Notes: generated by a model from the sequence alone, not told the origin. 64,000 nucleotides of DNA from JADGQN01 sp035315185 (GCA_035315185.1 DATFYE010000101.1:1-64000), one strand, 5' to 3'. Counted from the first letter of the stretch, positions 1-8,582 are shown. Numbers and translations: made by a program.

Positions 1-92
1 GTGGTTCAAAACATCGAAAGAAAAAGAGCACCGTGCGGCGACGGAGGTCTCATGATGGTCCAAGGGCAGAAACAGATGATGGAGTGCATACC

Positions 93-134
93 GGACATTT
101 CTACTTTGCTAAGAGTAGGACATTTCTACTTTGC
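93..134. repeat. Two direct 17-bp copies, possible IS21-type element end
   Basis: GGACATTTCTACTTTGC occurs at 93-109 and again at 118-134, a 25-bp period. Short repeated terminal motifs spaced like this are typical of the ends of IS21-family elements, so the left edge of the window may cut through one. The open frame at 1-183 shows no transposase motif that I recognise. The repeat itself is seen directly; the IS21 link is inference. Confidence 0.35.
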
Positions 135-282
135 GTTGACATTTGCCCAAATTTTGCTTGAAATGCGGGAGCACCAATGGTAATCGTTAACTGTGTTAAT
201 TCAGTCGCAGTCTTGGGGAAGTGCACAAAAGACTCTTGCAGGGGCACCCACTATACTAACGAAGGCACGGAACTAACTCTGA

Positions 283-1068
283 ATGAATGAATCAGACCTT
301 AAACGTTTAGAAGAAGCAGCAAAACTGCTTGAGAATCCCAGGTGGATTGCAAAGATTACCAATATGGTTGGAATGCCGATTGATTGGGCAATAAGAAACC
401 TTCCCAAAGGCGCAAGTTCAATGATAACAAAAGCAACACAAAAAGCTATAACAAAGGCTGTCGTAGTAGCAGTATCGACAATGGACCGAAAATATCGAGG
501 TAAACCCTCTACGTGGGCACATAGGTTTGCAGTGGTTACCGCTGGCGGTGCAGGAGGCTTTTTCGGTTTGCCTGGTTTAGCTATTGAATTACCCATATCA
601 ACAGCAATCATGCTCAGATCAATAGCGGATATCGCAAGAAGTGAAGGCGAAAATATTGAAAATATTGACGCACAGCTTGCATGTGTCCAGGTATTTGCAT
701 TAGGGGGTTCTAAAAGAAGTGATGATGCACCGGAAACAGGCTATTACGCTGTACGCATAGCACTCGCTCGTGCGCTCACTGAAGCAGGCGAGTTCATTGC
801 CGAGAGAGGATTCGTAGAAGAGGGCGCAACCGTCATAGTGCGTTTGATTGCCAGAATTGCTTCTAGATTTGGCGTGGTGGTTTCTGAGAAAGCGGCGGCA
901 GAAACAGTTCCTATCGTCGGGGCGGCTGGTGGCGCTACAATCAACCTCCTTTTTATAAATCATTTTCAATCAATGGCACGTGGCCATTTTATAGTGAGAA
1001 GCCTTGAGCGCAAATGGGGCGAAGAAGTTGTAAAAAAGGAATATGAAAGGATTGCAAAAGAGATATAA
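283..1068 (+). CDS. EcsC family protein
   Basis: This 261-residue protein matches the EcsC family (named after Bacillus EcsC) over most of its length. It has a lysine-rich N-terminus, a central Gly/Ala-rich hydrophobic stretch (about residues 85-110, AGGAGGFFGLPGLAIELP), and a second Gly/Ala-rich segment near residues 205-225. No catalytic residue set is known for the family and its biochemical role is unclear; some members associate with membranes. The ATG at 283 is the first of two overlapping ATGs in TGAATGAATG, and no strong ribosome site is visible. It stands alone: the next gene starts about 320 bases downstream. Confidence 0.75.
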   Translation: MNESDLKRLEEAAKLLENPRWIAKITNMVGMPIDWAIRNLPKGASSMITKATQKAITKAVVVAVSTMDRKYRGKPSTWAHRFAVVTAGGAGGFFGLPGLAIELPISTAIMLRSIADIARSEGENIENIDAQLACVQVFALGGSKRSDDAPETGYYAVRIALARALTEAGEFIAERGFVEEGATVIVRLIARIASRFGVVVSEKAAAETVPIVGAAGGATINLLFINHFQSMARGHFIVRSLERKWGEEVVKKEYERIAKEI

Positions 1069-1389
1069 AGGGAACACGCATCATCTTGTCGTTGACAGAC
1101 TCAAGAATCATTGACTGGCTGCGAATTACGATACAACAGCAGGACGTCAGGCCAACAGCATGCCCTGCAACACAGCTCTGCAGGCTCAGACAGTCACTAG
1201 ACCAACGAAACGATATCACTGCTTCCTGGAGGCTGGCCCTTCGAGCTAAACGGGTCTATTCATCACTTCGGTTGGAAATCGATAAACGCCTTTTCATGCA
1301 CCAATATGTATAGCATTGATAATAGACCGTATAATGACTAATTTTTATTAACAGCTATTCGATAAAACTGTTTTTTTTGAGAGGTGTAT
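1069..1389. other. Intergenic stretch, no gene seen
   Basis: This stretch is 321 bases without a convincing coding frame. The last 60 bases are AT-rich and presumably carry the promoter of the DUF2934 gene, but I cannot fix a -35/-10 pair. Confidence 0.4.
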
Positions 1390-1662
1390 ATGGACCGTCG
1401 CGATGAAATAGCAAAGGTTGCTCACGACCTATTTGAAAAGGATGGCAGGCTACACGGAAAAGACTTTGATCACTGGATTGAAGCCGAGGCAATAGTAAAG
1501 GCGAAGTATGAAAAAGGGAATGAAAGCAAGCCTGGAAAAGAAGTGACCGCATCCAAACCGAAGAAGAAGGCTTCAACAAAAACGGTAACAAGAAAGGCAG
1601 TAGCCAAACCAAACGCAGCAAAAAAGATGGGAACAAAGGCAAAGACAAAAAAGATGGCATAG
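1390..1662 (+). CDS. DUF2934 domain protein with Lys/Ala-rich tail
   Basis: This is a 90-residue protein. The first 40 residues fit the DUF2934 family: a helix pair with conserved A-xx-L-F-x-x-DGR and H-W-x-x-A-E elements. The rest is a lysine/alanine/threonine-rich tail that could bind nucleic acid or simply be disordered. I chose the ATG at 1390, which follows GAGAGGTG; a GTG two codons upstream (1384) is also possible. DUF2934 proteins are small and of unknown role. Next to CsbD, DUF3309 and YtxH genes elsewhere in this window, it fits a stress-linked set. Confidence 0.65.
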   Translation: MDRRDEIAKVAHDLFEKDGRLHGKDFDHWIEAEAIVKAKYEKGNESKPGKEVTASKPKKKASTKTVTRKAVAKPNAAKKMGTKAKTKKMA

Positions 1663-1750
1663 ATGCCACGGGAGCCAAGCTCGAAGAATAACCCTTGGTG
1701 CATTTTGTAATAATTAAAAATTAATAATAACTATTTCACAGGAGGCAATT

Positions 1751-1987
1751 TTGAAAAAAATGAGTGAAGATGTGTTTAGGATAAACATAACGCCACCAAG
1801 CCATACTTCTCCCTCGGTTCAGATTTTTGTACATGAATATGGTATTAAAGAGCCTGATAGAATTGCAAGCCAAACAGTAGAGGCAACAAAGGATAAAAGT
1901 AAAGACGAAATAGCCAAAGAAATAGGCCTGGAGATTATTAAAAATTCTAAGGTGTTAAAAGCATGGTTTAAAGAAAATAAAAAATAG
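1751..1987 (+). CDS. Small hypothetical protein
   Basis: I do not recognise this 78-residue protein. It is hydrophilic and lysine-rich, without a signal peptide or membrane segment. The TTG start at 1751 follows a clear AGGAGG at 1740-1745, which decides the start over the in-frame ATG three codons later. It follows the DUF2934 gene by about 90 bases of AT-rich DNA, so it may have its own promoter. Confidence 0.5.
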   Translation: MKKMSEDVFRINITPPSHTSPSVQIFVHEYGIKEPDRIASQTVEATKDKSKDEIAKEIGLEIIKNSKVLKAWFKENKK

Positions 1988-2366
1988 AATTACACTAAAA
2001 TTGATAGAGGGAGGATGGGCTTATTATCGGCGCTTCTTCTCTCACTTTATTGCAACCACTCAAGCCACACAGGATAGCAGTGATGAGAAAGAAAAACGCT
2101 ATCCTATGCATGGGTGCCCTCCTCGGGCTTTGATAGTCACTTTGCACATCAGCTTATGTGCCCTGTTGTAATTCAAGGCATCCTCTTATCCCTTGTCAAT
2201 CCTACGTCCTTTCGGGTGGTACCGGCAATAAGTTACTGAGGTTCTGCCGTGAGCTATACCCGAAAGATATATCCGAAAGAGAGGGTCTCCATACCCCAAA
2301 GAGAGTTTACTCGATTACCGTGGTCAGGTTACAATAATAGGTAGGAATGCACCAAAGGGGGATACC
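1988..2366. other. Intergenic stretch with a possible structured leader
   Basis: This stretch is 379 bases without a convincing gene. Its second half contains the nested stem-loop at 2209-2266, listed separately, and it ends with AAAGGGGGATACC before the start at 2367. Confidence 0.4.
2209..2266 (+). ncRNA. Candidate structured RNA leader (nested stem-loop)
   Basis: CTTTCGGGT at 2209-2217 pairs perfectly with ACCCGAAAG at 2258-2266. Inside, CGGCA (2223-2227) pairs with TGCCG (2245-2249). The nested fold lies 100 bases upstream of the exported Gly/Tyr-rich protein gene, so it could be a leader regulating that gene. I could not match it to a riboswitch class I know. Confidence 0.3.
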
Positions 2367-2771
2367 ATGAAAAAGACTGTTTTGATTGCCTTGCTTCTTC
2401 TCACTGGGATAGCACTGGCCTTCCCGCAACCAGGTTACTCATGGGGTCATCGTGGGTGGGGTGGTCACCGTGGTGGGTGGTACGGTCCGGGGGCGGTTAT
2501 AGGGGCAGGTATAGGGGCAGCGGCAGCTGTTGTGGGCGCGGGTGCAGCGGTTGTTGGTGCTGTCGTCGGCGGCCCAGGGTATGGGTATAATAGTGGCCCA
2601 GGGTATGGGTATTATGGACCACCAGCTGCCTACGGCTACCCCCAGCCTGCCTACGGTTACCCCCCTCCGGTCTATGGGTATGGGTACCCTTATCACGGAC
2701 CGCGGTACTATCCCGGCTACAGGTACCCTGGTTATTACGGTGGAAGGGGCCATTACGGACACCGCTGGTAG
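2367..2771 (+). CDS. Exported Gly/Ala- and Tyr/Pro-rich protein
   Basis: This is a 134-residue protein with a clean signal peptide (residues 1-19, MKKTVLIALLLLTGIALAF). A Gly/His/Trp-rich stretch follows, then a hydrophobic Gly/Ala/Val segment (about 43-70), and then YGYP/YGY repeats to the end. The composition resembles small exported envelope proteins with a glycine-zipper-like segment and a tyrosine-rich tail. No function is assigned. The start is well set by AAAGGGGGATACC before the ATG. The repeats make the DNA low in complexity here. Confidence 0.6.
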   Translation: MKKTVLIALLLLTGIALAFPQPGYSWGHRGWGGHRGGWYGPGAVIGAGIGAAAAVVGAGAAVVGAVVGGPGYGYNSGPGYGYYGPPAAYGYPQPAYGYPPPVYGYGYPYHGPRYYPGYRYPGYYGGRGHYGHRW

Positions 2772-2959
2772 ATCAGGACAAGCCTGTTCTCTCACCCGCG
2801 CCCGACCACAGTACATGCGGAAAGCGTAGCGCTTAATCCTCGCAAACATGAAACTCGATCTGACTATCTGATGGCCTATACGAACATTGCCGATCCCTAG
2901 TTAACAAACGATGATGCCCTACTTGACAAGTGTAGTAACTGATTTACGATTATGAGAGA

Positions 2960-3032
2960 GGCTGACCCGAAAAAACCAAACCCTCCGTGAGACGGGGGCG
3001 GAAAGCGCCGGGTGGCAGGCCGGGCGTATCAT
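2960..3032 (+). promoter_or_regulatory. Weak candidate GEMM-type (c-di-GMP-I-like) aptamer
   Basis: The segment contains AAACC followed by a strong hairpin (CCCTCCGT GAG ACGGGGG, about 2979-2998), then GCGGAAAGC and CGGGT. These are spaced like the AAACC / hairpin / ACGCAAAGC / CGGGT core of GEMM-I riboswitches. The junction differs from consensus (GGAAAGC instead of GCAAAGC), and no plus-strand gene follows closely. It is a pattern match by eye only. Confidence 0.25.
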
Positions 3033-3070
3033 GCTTTTTTCTGAAACTGGAGTGAGCATCAGAAAAAAGC
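3033..3070. repeat. Perfect 12-bp inverted repeat at the end of the YggT-like gene
   Basis: GCTTTTTTCTGA (3033-3044) and TCAGAAAAAAGC (3059-3070) are exact inverted copies with a 14-base loop. It abuts the stop codon of the minus-strand YggT-like gene, so it is probably that gene's terminator, with the T-run lying inside the stem. It could also end the RNA candidate just upstream on the plus strand. Confidence 0.55.
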
Positions 3071-3364
3071 TTATACGTCAGTCTCTTTACGAGAATAGGG
3101 AAAAATCATCAGAAGTAAGTATCCTGCTATACCATACACGATAAGCGCGGCAAGGGTGGCAAAATCAACCACGAAACCTGACAATTTCCAGTCCGGAAGG
3201 ATTTTGGCAAATGGCGCTACAAGCCGCGCCGTGGCACCATAAAGCCAGGCAACGAACGGCGTGCCTGCATTAACTACCAAAAACTTAAATATCAGTCTGA
3301 AAGTTAAAAGTAGTTCGATAATGCCCAAGACAATATTAATGAAAGCCCTGATAATTCTAAACAT
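3071..3364 (-). CDS. YggT family membrane protein
   Basis: This 97-residue membrane protein has two long hydrophobic segments (about residues 6-30 and 68-88) flanking a short loop, which is the YggT layout. The loop carries the family-like stretch ending in LVAPFAKILPDW. YggT proteins are small inner-membrane proteins of uncertain role; some are linked to osmotic stress or cell division. The gene stands alone on the minus strand, with its stop codon touching a perfect inverted repeat. Confidence 0.65.
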   Translation of the reverse strand: MFRIIRAFINIVLGIIELLLTFRLIFKFLVVNAGTPFVAWLYGATARLVAPFAKILPDWKLSGFVVDFATLAALIVYGIAGYLLLMIFPYSRKETDV

Positions 3365-4289
3365 AAATTTGTTTCAATTCTGTCTTAAGTTAATATAACT
3401 CCTATGCTCCTTCGTATGCTATTGCTGAAAATGTTCTGTTACTACTATCTAACCATAGTCTTCCGTGTAGTCAAGGTCGAAAAAATAGTTTGTCAACGGC
3501 CAAACGCAAAAAACGCCTGAAATAAGCGTTTTCGTAATGAAAATAAACGATTAGTAACTGTTAACTTTCAGAATCGGCTCACGGTGAAGGTTAGGTAGGT
3601 GGAAGCAAAGTATGGACTGCTGCCTCTTACGATTCATTTTTGCATTTTGCCTTTCAATACGACATTACAAATTGGAAAGCCAGCCCATCTTTCGTGGTCA
3701 TCGGGCACAGGTCTTACGCCACCAGAACAAACATTGGCCGGCAGAAAAAGTGTCGGGTTGCTCTTTAATGACTCCTCTCGTGCAGCTGGAGGCTGCCGTC
3801 ATCGGCGGGAGGGTTATCATCAAACCAGCGACCGTGAAGGAACTGGGAGACGTGATACAGGAAGCCCTGGGGGGGATGGGAGAAAAGCAGGGGCAAGCCC
3901 TGAGACATACGGTGATTGCCCCCACGTTTAAGAACACGGGTGACAAAGGGAAAACCGCCGTCAAAAAACCTGCCAGAGATATTCTTCTAGCAGCATCTAT
4001 TCTTCGAAGTGGTTACATTTCAGCATTGTCCAGGATGCATTAGTATCAGGTGCAGACTCACCTGCTTCTTCCTACTCAAATCGCGTGTCTTAACTTCGCC
4101 TCCGCCATGCCACAGTACATACATGCAAAGCCCCAGGAATAGAACAACTACCCCGCGACGCGGACCTCCGCTCCTTGACAATCCCAAGAAAGCAGATAAA
4201 ATTAGGAAAGTTATTCTCCCTCGCCCTTCCCCATCAACGGGAGGAAGGGCGGGGAGTGAAAAATTTTACGAGTCAGGAAGAAGAATTCA
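3365..4289. other. Long intergenic stretch, no convincing gene
   Basis: This stretch is 925 bases. Overlapping open frames around 3600-4040 have no recognisable domain over most of their length. The segment encoding GGRVIIKPATVKELGDVIQE (about 3807-3866) faintly recalls the end of a response-regulator receiver domain and may be a decayed remnant. A perfect 7-bp stem, AAAACGC/GCGTTTT at 3511-3533, with flanking A and T runs could be a bidirectional terminator. A second strong hairpin at 4216-4256 is listed separately. Confidence 0.35.
4216..4256. repeat. GC-rich hairpin upstream of the CerR-like gene
   Basis: CTCCCTCGCCCTTCC (4216-4230) pairs with GGAAGGGCGGGGAG (4243-4256), with one mismatch or bulge. 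The hairpin ends 34 bases before the TTG start at 4290. It could be a REP-like dispersed hairpin or a leader structure, and a terminator for upstream transcription is less likely because no T-run follows. Confidence 0.45.
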
Positions 4290-5270
4290 TTGAGAGCTTT
4301 GGTCACCGGAGGCACAGGATTTATCGGAAGCCATTTGATAGAAGCGCTTATTCGAAAAGGAGTGCAAGTCCGCTGTCTCCTTCGAAGGACCAGTGATGTG
4401 AAGTGGCTGAAAGGTCTCCCTATCGAATTCGTTCCTGGCGATTGTAGTGATAAGACTTCTTTAGGGGAGGCAGTAAGGGGTGTCGATTGGGTATTCCATT
4501 TGGCAGGTGTGACCAAGGCGATCAAAGAGGAAACCTATTTTGAAGTAAACGGCCTTGGAACAGAAAATATGATCCATGCTTGTCTCGAAAATAATCCTCG
4601 TCTTCAAAAATTCATCTATATTTCCAGCCAAGCAGCGGCAGGGCCAAGTAGAAATGGCATCAACAAAAAGGAGTCAGACCCCTGCGAACCGGTTTCCGTT
4701 TATGGCCGGAGCAAGCGCATGGGAGAGGAATCGGTTCTCGTCCATGCCCATGAACTTCCGGCTCTCATCCTTCGGCCTTCTGCTGTCTACGGGCCAAGAG
4801 ATAAGGACATCTTTGCCTTATTCAAATGCCTCTCCAGAAGGATCAAACCCTGTCTCGCGGGTCAGTACCAACGCCTCAGCCTCTGTTATGTGCAGGATAT
4901 CGTCCAGGGAATTCTGTTGGCCGTTGAGACTCAGGCAAAGAGTGGAGAAATCTTTTTCCTCTCTGATGGCAATGGCTACCGGATGGAGGAGATCGGTGAT
5001 ATTCTTGCACACGCAATGGGGATAACCGCTTTACGCATCCGTGTTCCCGGACGAATGGTAAAGGGTATCGCCGGTTTTTCGGAATATCTTTCTAAATTGT
5101 TTGGGAGGCCTTTCCTCCTTAACAAAGATAAAGCAGAAGAAATCGTCCAAAAAGAATGGGTGTGCGATATCACAAAACCCAAAACCCTCTTGGGCTTTAA
5201 ACCAAGGGTTCTACTCCCGGAGGGGGCCAGATTAACCTTTGAATGGTACAAAAAAGAAAAATGGTTATAA
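4290..5270 (+). CDS. NAD(P)-dependent epimerase/dehydratase, CerR-like
   Basis: This is a 326-residue extended short-chain dehydrogenase. It has the Rossmann motif GGTGFIG (residues 7-13), a catalytic Ser around 112-113, and YxxxK (Tyr138, Lys142). The family acts on nucleotide sugars or lipid-linked ketones. Directly upstream of a serine palmitoyltransferase-like gene (the SPT start lies 20 bases after this stop), the likely role is reduction of a 3-oxo sphingoid or ceramide intermediate, as for bacterial CerR. Sequence alone does not separate it from sugar epimerases. The start is TTG at 4290 behind AGGAAGAAG; no better in-frame ATG is near. Confidence 0.75.
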   Translation: MRALVTGGTGFIGSHLIEALIRKGVQVRCLLRRTSDVKWLKGLPIEFVPGDCSDKTSLGEAVRGVDWVFHLAGVTKAIKEETYFEVNGLGTENMIHACLENNPRLQKFIYISSQAAAGPSRNGINKKESDPCEPVSVYGRSKRMGEESVLVHAHELPALILRPSAVYGPRDKDIFALFKCLSRRIKPCLAGQYQRLSLCYVQDIVQGILLAVETQAKSGEIFFLSDGNGYRMEEIGDILAHAMGITALRIRVPGRMVKGIAGFSEYLSKLFGRPFLLNKDKAEEIVQKEWVCDITKPKTLLGFKPRVLLPEGARLTFEWYKKEKWL

Positions 5271-5289
5271 CATAAGAACGAGGTCGCCC

Positions 5290-6471
5290 ATGGATATCCT
5301 TGAAAAGTGCGCACAAGCCGCGGAGTATGAATCCGGATTGAAGGAAAGTGGCCACTATTTCCTATTTCGGAGGCTCGAATCCCCGCAGGATTCTGAGGTG
5401 GTGGTCAACGGGAAGAGAGTGATCATGATCGGTTCCAACAATTACCTTGGACTCACCAACCATCCCCGGGTGAAGGAAGCAGCGATCAAAGCGATTGAAA
5501 AATATGGTACCGGCTGTGCCGGTTCACGGATTCTAAATGGGAATGTTGATATCCACGAAGAACTGGAAAAGAAGTTGGCGAGGTTCTTGCGGAAGGAAGC
5601 TGCTCTGGTCTTCGCAACCGGCTACCAAACCAATCTGGGGGTGATCTCTGCTCTTGTGGGCCGGAACGATGTCGCTATTATCGATATGTACGATCATGCA
5701 AGCATCATGGACGGCTGTCGCCTCTCCTTCGGCGAGGTCAAGAAATACCGGCATAACGACATGGACGCTCTCGAAAGAGCTCTCGAAGGAACCAAGGAAA
5801 AAGACAAACTGATCATCGTCGATGGCGTCTTCAGCATGGAAGGAGATATTGCTGATCTCCCTGCCATTGTGAAGCTGGCCAGGACCTATGGAGCGAGGAT
5901 TATGCTGGATGACGCCCACGCGATCGGCGTTCTTGGAGATGGAGGACGGGGAACGGCGGAGCATTTTGGCCTGGAAAGCGAAGTAGATCTTATCATGGGA
6001 ACCCACAGCAAATCCCTTGCCGCCATCGGCGGCTTTATCGCAGGGCCATCAGATGCGATAAGTTGGATCAAACACATTGCTCGCTCGATGATGTTCAGCG
6101 CCAGTCTCCCCCCCTCCCTGGTGGCATCGGCGAGTACCGCTTTGGACATCATCGAAGAAGAGCCCGAATTAAGAGCCCGGCTTTGGAGAAATACGCACAA
6201 GATGCTGAAAGGATATAAAACGCTCGGATATGATACGGGAACGAGCGAAACTCCGATCATCCCCGTCGTTATTAAAGACACCATGAAAACTTACGAGATG
6301 TGCAGGCTCCTCTTCGAAAACGGGGTTTTTGTCAATGCGGTCATTAGCCCTGCAGTCCCGCAAGGACGAGAACTCCTCAGGACAAGTTACATGGCGACCC
6401 ATACGGAGGAACAGCTGGATAAGGTCCTGGCTGCCTTCGAAAAGGTGGGAAGACAGGTGGGAGTGATCTGA
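5290..6471 (+). CDS. spt: Serine palmitoyltransferase-like alpha-oxoamine synthase
   Basis: This is a 393-residue PLP enzyme of the alpha-oxoamine synthase family (SPT, KBL, AONS). Landmarks are His136 in MYDHAS (stacks on the PLP ring), DDAH with Asp208 and His210, and Lys241 in GTHSKSL as the Schiff-base lysine; most SPTs read GTFSKS. SPT condenses serine with a fatty acyl thioester to 3-oxosphinganine, the first step of sphingolipid synthesis. The start at ATG 5290 is preferred over an in-frame upstream codon at 5239, which would overlap the CerR-like gene. The neighbours (CerR-like, PAP2/Aur1-like, ACP, KS) favour SPT over glycine C-acetyltransferase. KBL- or BioF-like activity is the main alternative. 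Confidence 0.8.
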   Translation: MDILEKCAQAAEYESGLKESGHYFLFRRLESPQDSEVVVNGKRVIMIGSNNYLGLTNHPRVKEAAIKAIEKYGTGCAGSRILNGNVDIHEELEKKLARFLRKEAALVFATGYQTNLGVISALVGRNDVAIIDMYDHASIMDGCRLSFGEVKKYRHNDMDALERALEGTKEKDKLIIVDGVFSMEGDIADLPAIVKLARTYGARIMLDDAHAIGVLGDGGRGTAEHFGLESEVDLIMGTHSKSLAAIGGFIAGPSDAISWIKHIARSMMFSASLPPSLVASASTALDIIEEEPELRARLWRNTHKMLKGYKTLGYDTGTSETPIIPVVIKDTMKTYEMCRLLFENGVFVNAVISPAVPQGRELLRTSYMATHTEEQLDKVLAAFEKVGRQVGVI

Positions 6472-6523
6472 CGGAAACCGACAACACGACGACATACCGC
6501 CGGCATAGGAAGGAAGGCTGGCC

Positions 6524-7375
6524 TTGAACTTAAATGCAACGGACAGAATAACTATACTCTATAATGTCATCCTGGTTATTTTCATTTTCATTTTCAGGGA
6601 TAAGATCGCAGCATACGCGCACCATCTCGCCTTTAATCTCTCAGTTATCCTTATGGTCCTTCTATTAAGCTTCAGGAGGAGGAGCAGTTTGTCGGCCCGT
6701 ACGATGGTGAGCCTCTGGTATCCAGCGGTCCTGTACTGGCTACTTTACTATCAGACCGGGTTGATCAACAGGGTTGTCGTGCCCGAGTTCCTTGATGGCT
6801 TTTTTATGAATCTGGATGTCCGGATCTTCGGCGAATTTCCCGCCTTGTTCCTCCGTGGGAAACAGGGGAACCCATTCCTCGACGAGTTTTTTCACTTTTT
6901 TTACTTTAGTTATTATTGGGTAATTCCCCTGACCGGCATTTTGCTGTTCCGCAAGGATATAAAGGCCTTCGAGAGAGCCATTTTCCAGCTTTCCTCCTTG
7001 CTCTATCTCTGTTTTGCCATCTTCATCCTGCTGCCGGTTGAGGGACCGTTAGCATTGCGAAATGAATATTATCATCGGGGTGGCCCGTTTCAGACAATCG
7101 TCGATTTTGTTTGGGCCGGGGGAGAACTTCCTGGCGCAGCCTTTCCAAGTTCCCATGTTGCAGCTATGTTTCTTGTAGCGTGGTGGGGGAGCACGCATTT
7201 TAAAAGGATGAAAATCCCTTACTGGTTGACCTGCCTGTTCCTGTCAATTGCCACTGTCTACTGCATGTTTCATTATGCCGTCGATGTTATGGGAGGGCTG
7301 TTCCTCGGGGTTCTGGCAGTACTTACGCTTAACCGGGTGGACATAAAACGCTATTACGAGAAGACCTTTCGCTGA
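6524..7375 (+). CDS. PAP2 superfamily membrane protein, Aur1/Ipt1-like
   Basis: This 283-residue polytopic membrane protein has about six to seven hydrophobic segments and PAP2 catalytic motifs near the C-terminus: PSSHVAAM with His211 and HYAVDVMGG with His250 and Asp254. The first (KxxxxxxRP) PAP2 motif is absent, as in the Aur1/Ipt1 and sphingomyelin-synthase-like branch. Those enzymes move a phospho-alcohol head group onto ceramide. Placed 52 bases after spt, a head-group transferase or lipid phosphatase acting on the sphingoid product is the natural reading. The TTG start at 6524 follows AGGAAGG. It converges with the next gene, with 5 bases between their stops. Confidence 0.7.
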   Translation: MNLNATDRITILYNVILVIFIFIFRDKIAAYAHHLAFNLSVILMVLLLSFRRRSSLSARTMVSLWYPAVLYWLLYYQTGLINRVVVPEFLDGFFMNLDVRIFGEFPALFLRGKQGNPFLDEFFHFFYFSYYWVIPLTGILLFRKDIKAFERAIFQLSSLLYLCFAIFILLPVEGPLALRNEYYHRGGPFQTIVDFVWAGGELPGAAFPSSHVAAMFLVAWWGSTHFKRMKIPYWLTCLFLSIATVYCMFHYAVDVMGGLFLGVLAVLTLNRVDIKRYYEKTFR

Positions 7376-7380
7376 TTCCT

Positions 7381-8052
7381 CTATCGATCGCTGACCGTCT
7401 TCGCGACAAAAATACAAAACAGAAGCCAGGCAAATCCTGTTGCGTACCCTGCGAGGACATCTGAAAGCCAATGAACGCCCAGATAGACGCGACTAAAACC
7501 TATGAGGAGGATCAGGAGGGCCAGCAAAGTAGCCACTATCCATTTTACTGTGGCGTTATTGATAAAGCGGAAGGTCAAGTATATGCAGAAACCATAGATC
7601 ACGGTAGCGGAAAAGACGTGACCGCTCGGAAAACTGGAGCCAAAGACGTACATCTCCGTTTTGGGCCGAGGTCTTTGAAAAATAACCTTGAGGATATTGA
7701 GCACAGCCTGTCCAATGGCGACACCAAGAAAAAGAGCTAGGAGTCTCCACCAGTTCTTTCTGATGAAAAGGATTACGCCGACTATTATGGCCACCATTAC
7801 TACCAGGAAAATGTTGCCAAGACTGGTTATAGTCTCCAAAGGCCCGGTTAATCCAGGATTTGCCACTCTGATTACATATGCGTTGATCTTGAGATCAAGA
7901 TGGAAAAGTGTTCCCTTCTCATTTAAGGAATCGATCATCGCCGCGAAGGAAAGAATACTGAGAGCGAAGCACGTCACGCCCACAGTGAGGCCTAGTCCAT
8001 GCCACTTTCCTACCCGAAACCTGTCTTTTATGAAACCCCACGCCTTGGCCAT
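7381..8052 (-). CDS. PAP2-type lipid phosphatase
   Basis: This is a 224-residue membrane protein with the full PAP2 signature: Lys122 with QRPRP (126-130), PSGH (142-145, His145), and SRVYLGVHWLSD (Arg188, His194, Asp198). It has about five to six hydrophobic segments. Such enzymes dephosphorylate phosphatidic acid, undecaprenyl pyrophosphate or sphingoid phosphates on the outer face of the inner membrane. I start it at ATG 8052; the open frame runs further upstream but only through the neighbouring DUF4833 gene. It sits 23 bases after that gene, probably co-transcribed, inside the sphingolipid locus but on the opposite strand. Confidence 0.8.
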   Translation of the reverse strand: MAKAWGFIKDRFRVGKWHGLGLTVGVTCFALSILSFAAMIDSLNEKGTLFHLDLKINAYVIRVANPGLTGPLETITSLGNIFLVVMVAIIVGVILFIRKNWWRLLALFLGVAIGQAVLNILKVIFQRPRPKTEMYVFGSSFPSGHVFSATVIYGFCIYLTFRFINNATVKWIVATLLALLILLIGFSRVYLGVHWLSDVLAGYATGFAWLLFCIFVAKTVSDR

Positions 8053-8075
8053 TTGAGAGCCTGTTATAAGGGCAA

Positions 8076-8582
8076 CTACTTCGGCACCATCTTTTCGCGC
8101 CACTGCTCTCCCGTCTGCAGGTCTTTGCCATACACCTCGATATAATGAACTTTGGGCCCCGTCATCCCGCCGGAAGCGTTGATGTACATCTTCTCCAAGA
8201 CAGCCGGCCGGCCGTTGATGATCGCTTCGGCACGGACGACATCCTTCTCCTCCTTCACGGTGATCTGCCACACGGGGGCGGCCATCAGGCTCATCTTATA
8301 GCCGTTTACCGACGGGTCCGGCTTGATGCTAAAACCGTAGGCCTTTTTCTTCTCCATCCAGGTGAGTTTCTCCCGGTGACCGTCCTCGGCAAGCATGACC
8401 CAGTAGGCGATCACCGGCTCCTTGGGATCCAGTTTGCCGTCCGCGGTGAGCTGGGCGTCGTAATGCACGACGTTGGCGTTCGTGTTTCGCTCTATGGTGA
8501 AGAGCGGCGAAGTTTTTATCTGAGCCGCGGCCGGCGCGGCCAGCAGCGCCAGAACGGCGAACCACCAGATTGCCTTTTTCAT
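8076..8582 (-). CDS. DUF4833 secreted protein
   Basis: This 168-residue exported protein has a signal peptide (residues 1-20, cleaved after AAPAAA). The mature part matches DUF4833: IERNTNANVVHYD, a YWV motif followed by a charged loop, AYGF, and a YIEVYGKD strand near the end. The function is unknown; the family looks like a small beta-rich periplasmic domain. The start is fixed by GGAGGT at 8585-8590 just before ATG 8582. It heads a two-gene minus-strand unit with the PAP2 phosphatase and diverges from the ACP gene. Confidence 0.75.
   Translation of the reverse strand: MKKAIWWFAVLALLAAPAAAQIKTSPLFTIERNTNANVVHYDAQLTADGKLDPKEPVIAYWVMLAEDGHREKLTWMEKKKAYGFSIKPDPSVNGYKMSLMAAPVWQITVKEEKDVVRAEAIINGRPAVLEKMYINASGGMTGPKVHYIEVYGKDLQTGEQWREKMVPK

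Noticed and set aside
1..183. Open frame of 60 codons at the left edge
   Set aside because: No domain is recognisable and it covers the direct repeats at 93-134; it is more likely part of an element end or chance.
3599..4043. Two overlapping plus-strand open frames
   Set aside because: No ribosome site, no convincing domain beyond a faint receiver-like tail, and the frames overlap; described only as part of the intergenic entry.
5374..5390. CTCGAATCCCCGC resembling a tRNA T-loop
   Set aside because: It lies inside the SPT coding sequence and no acceptor or anticodon stem can be formed around it.
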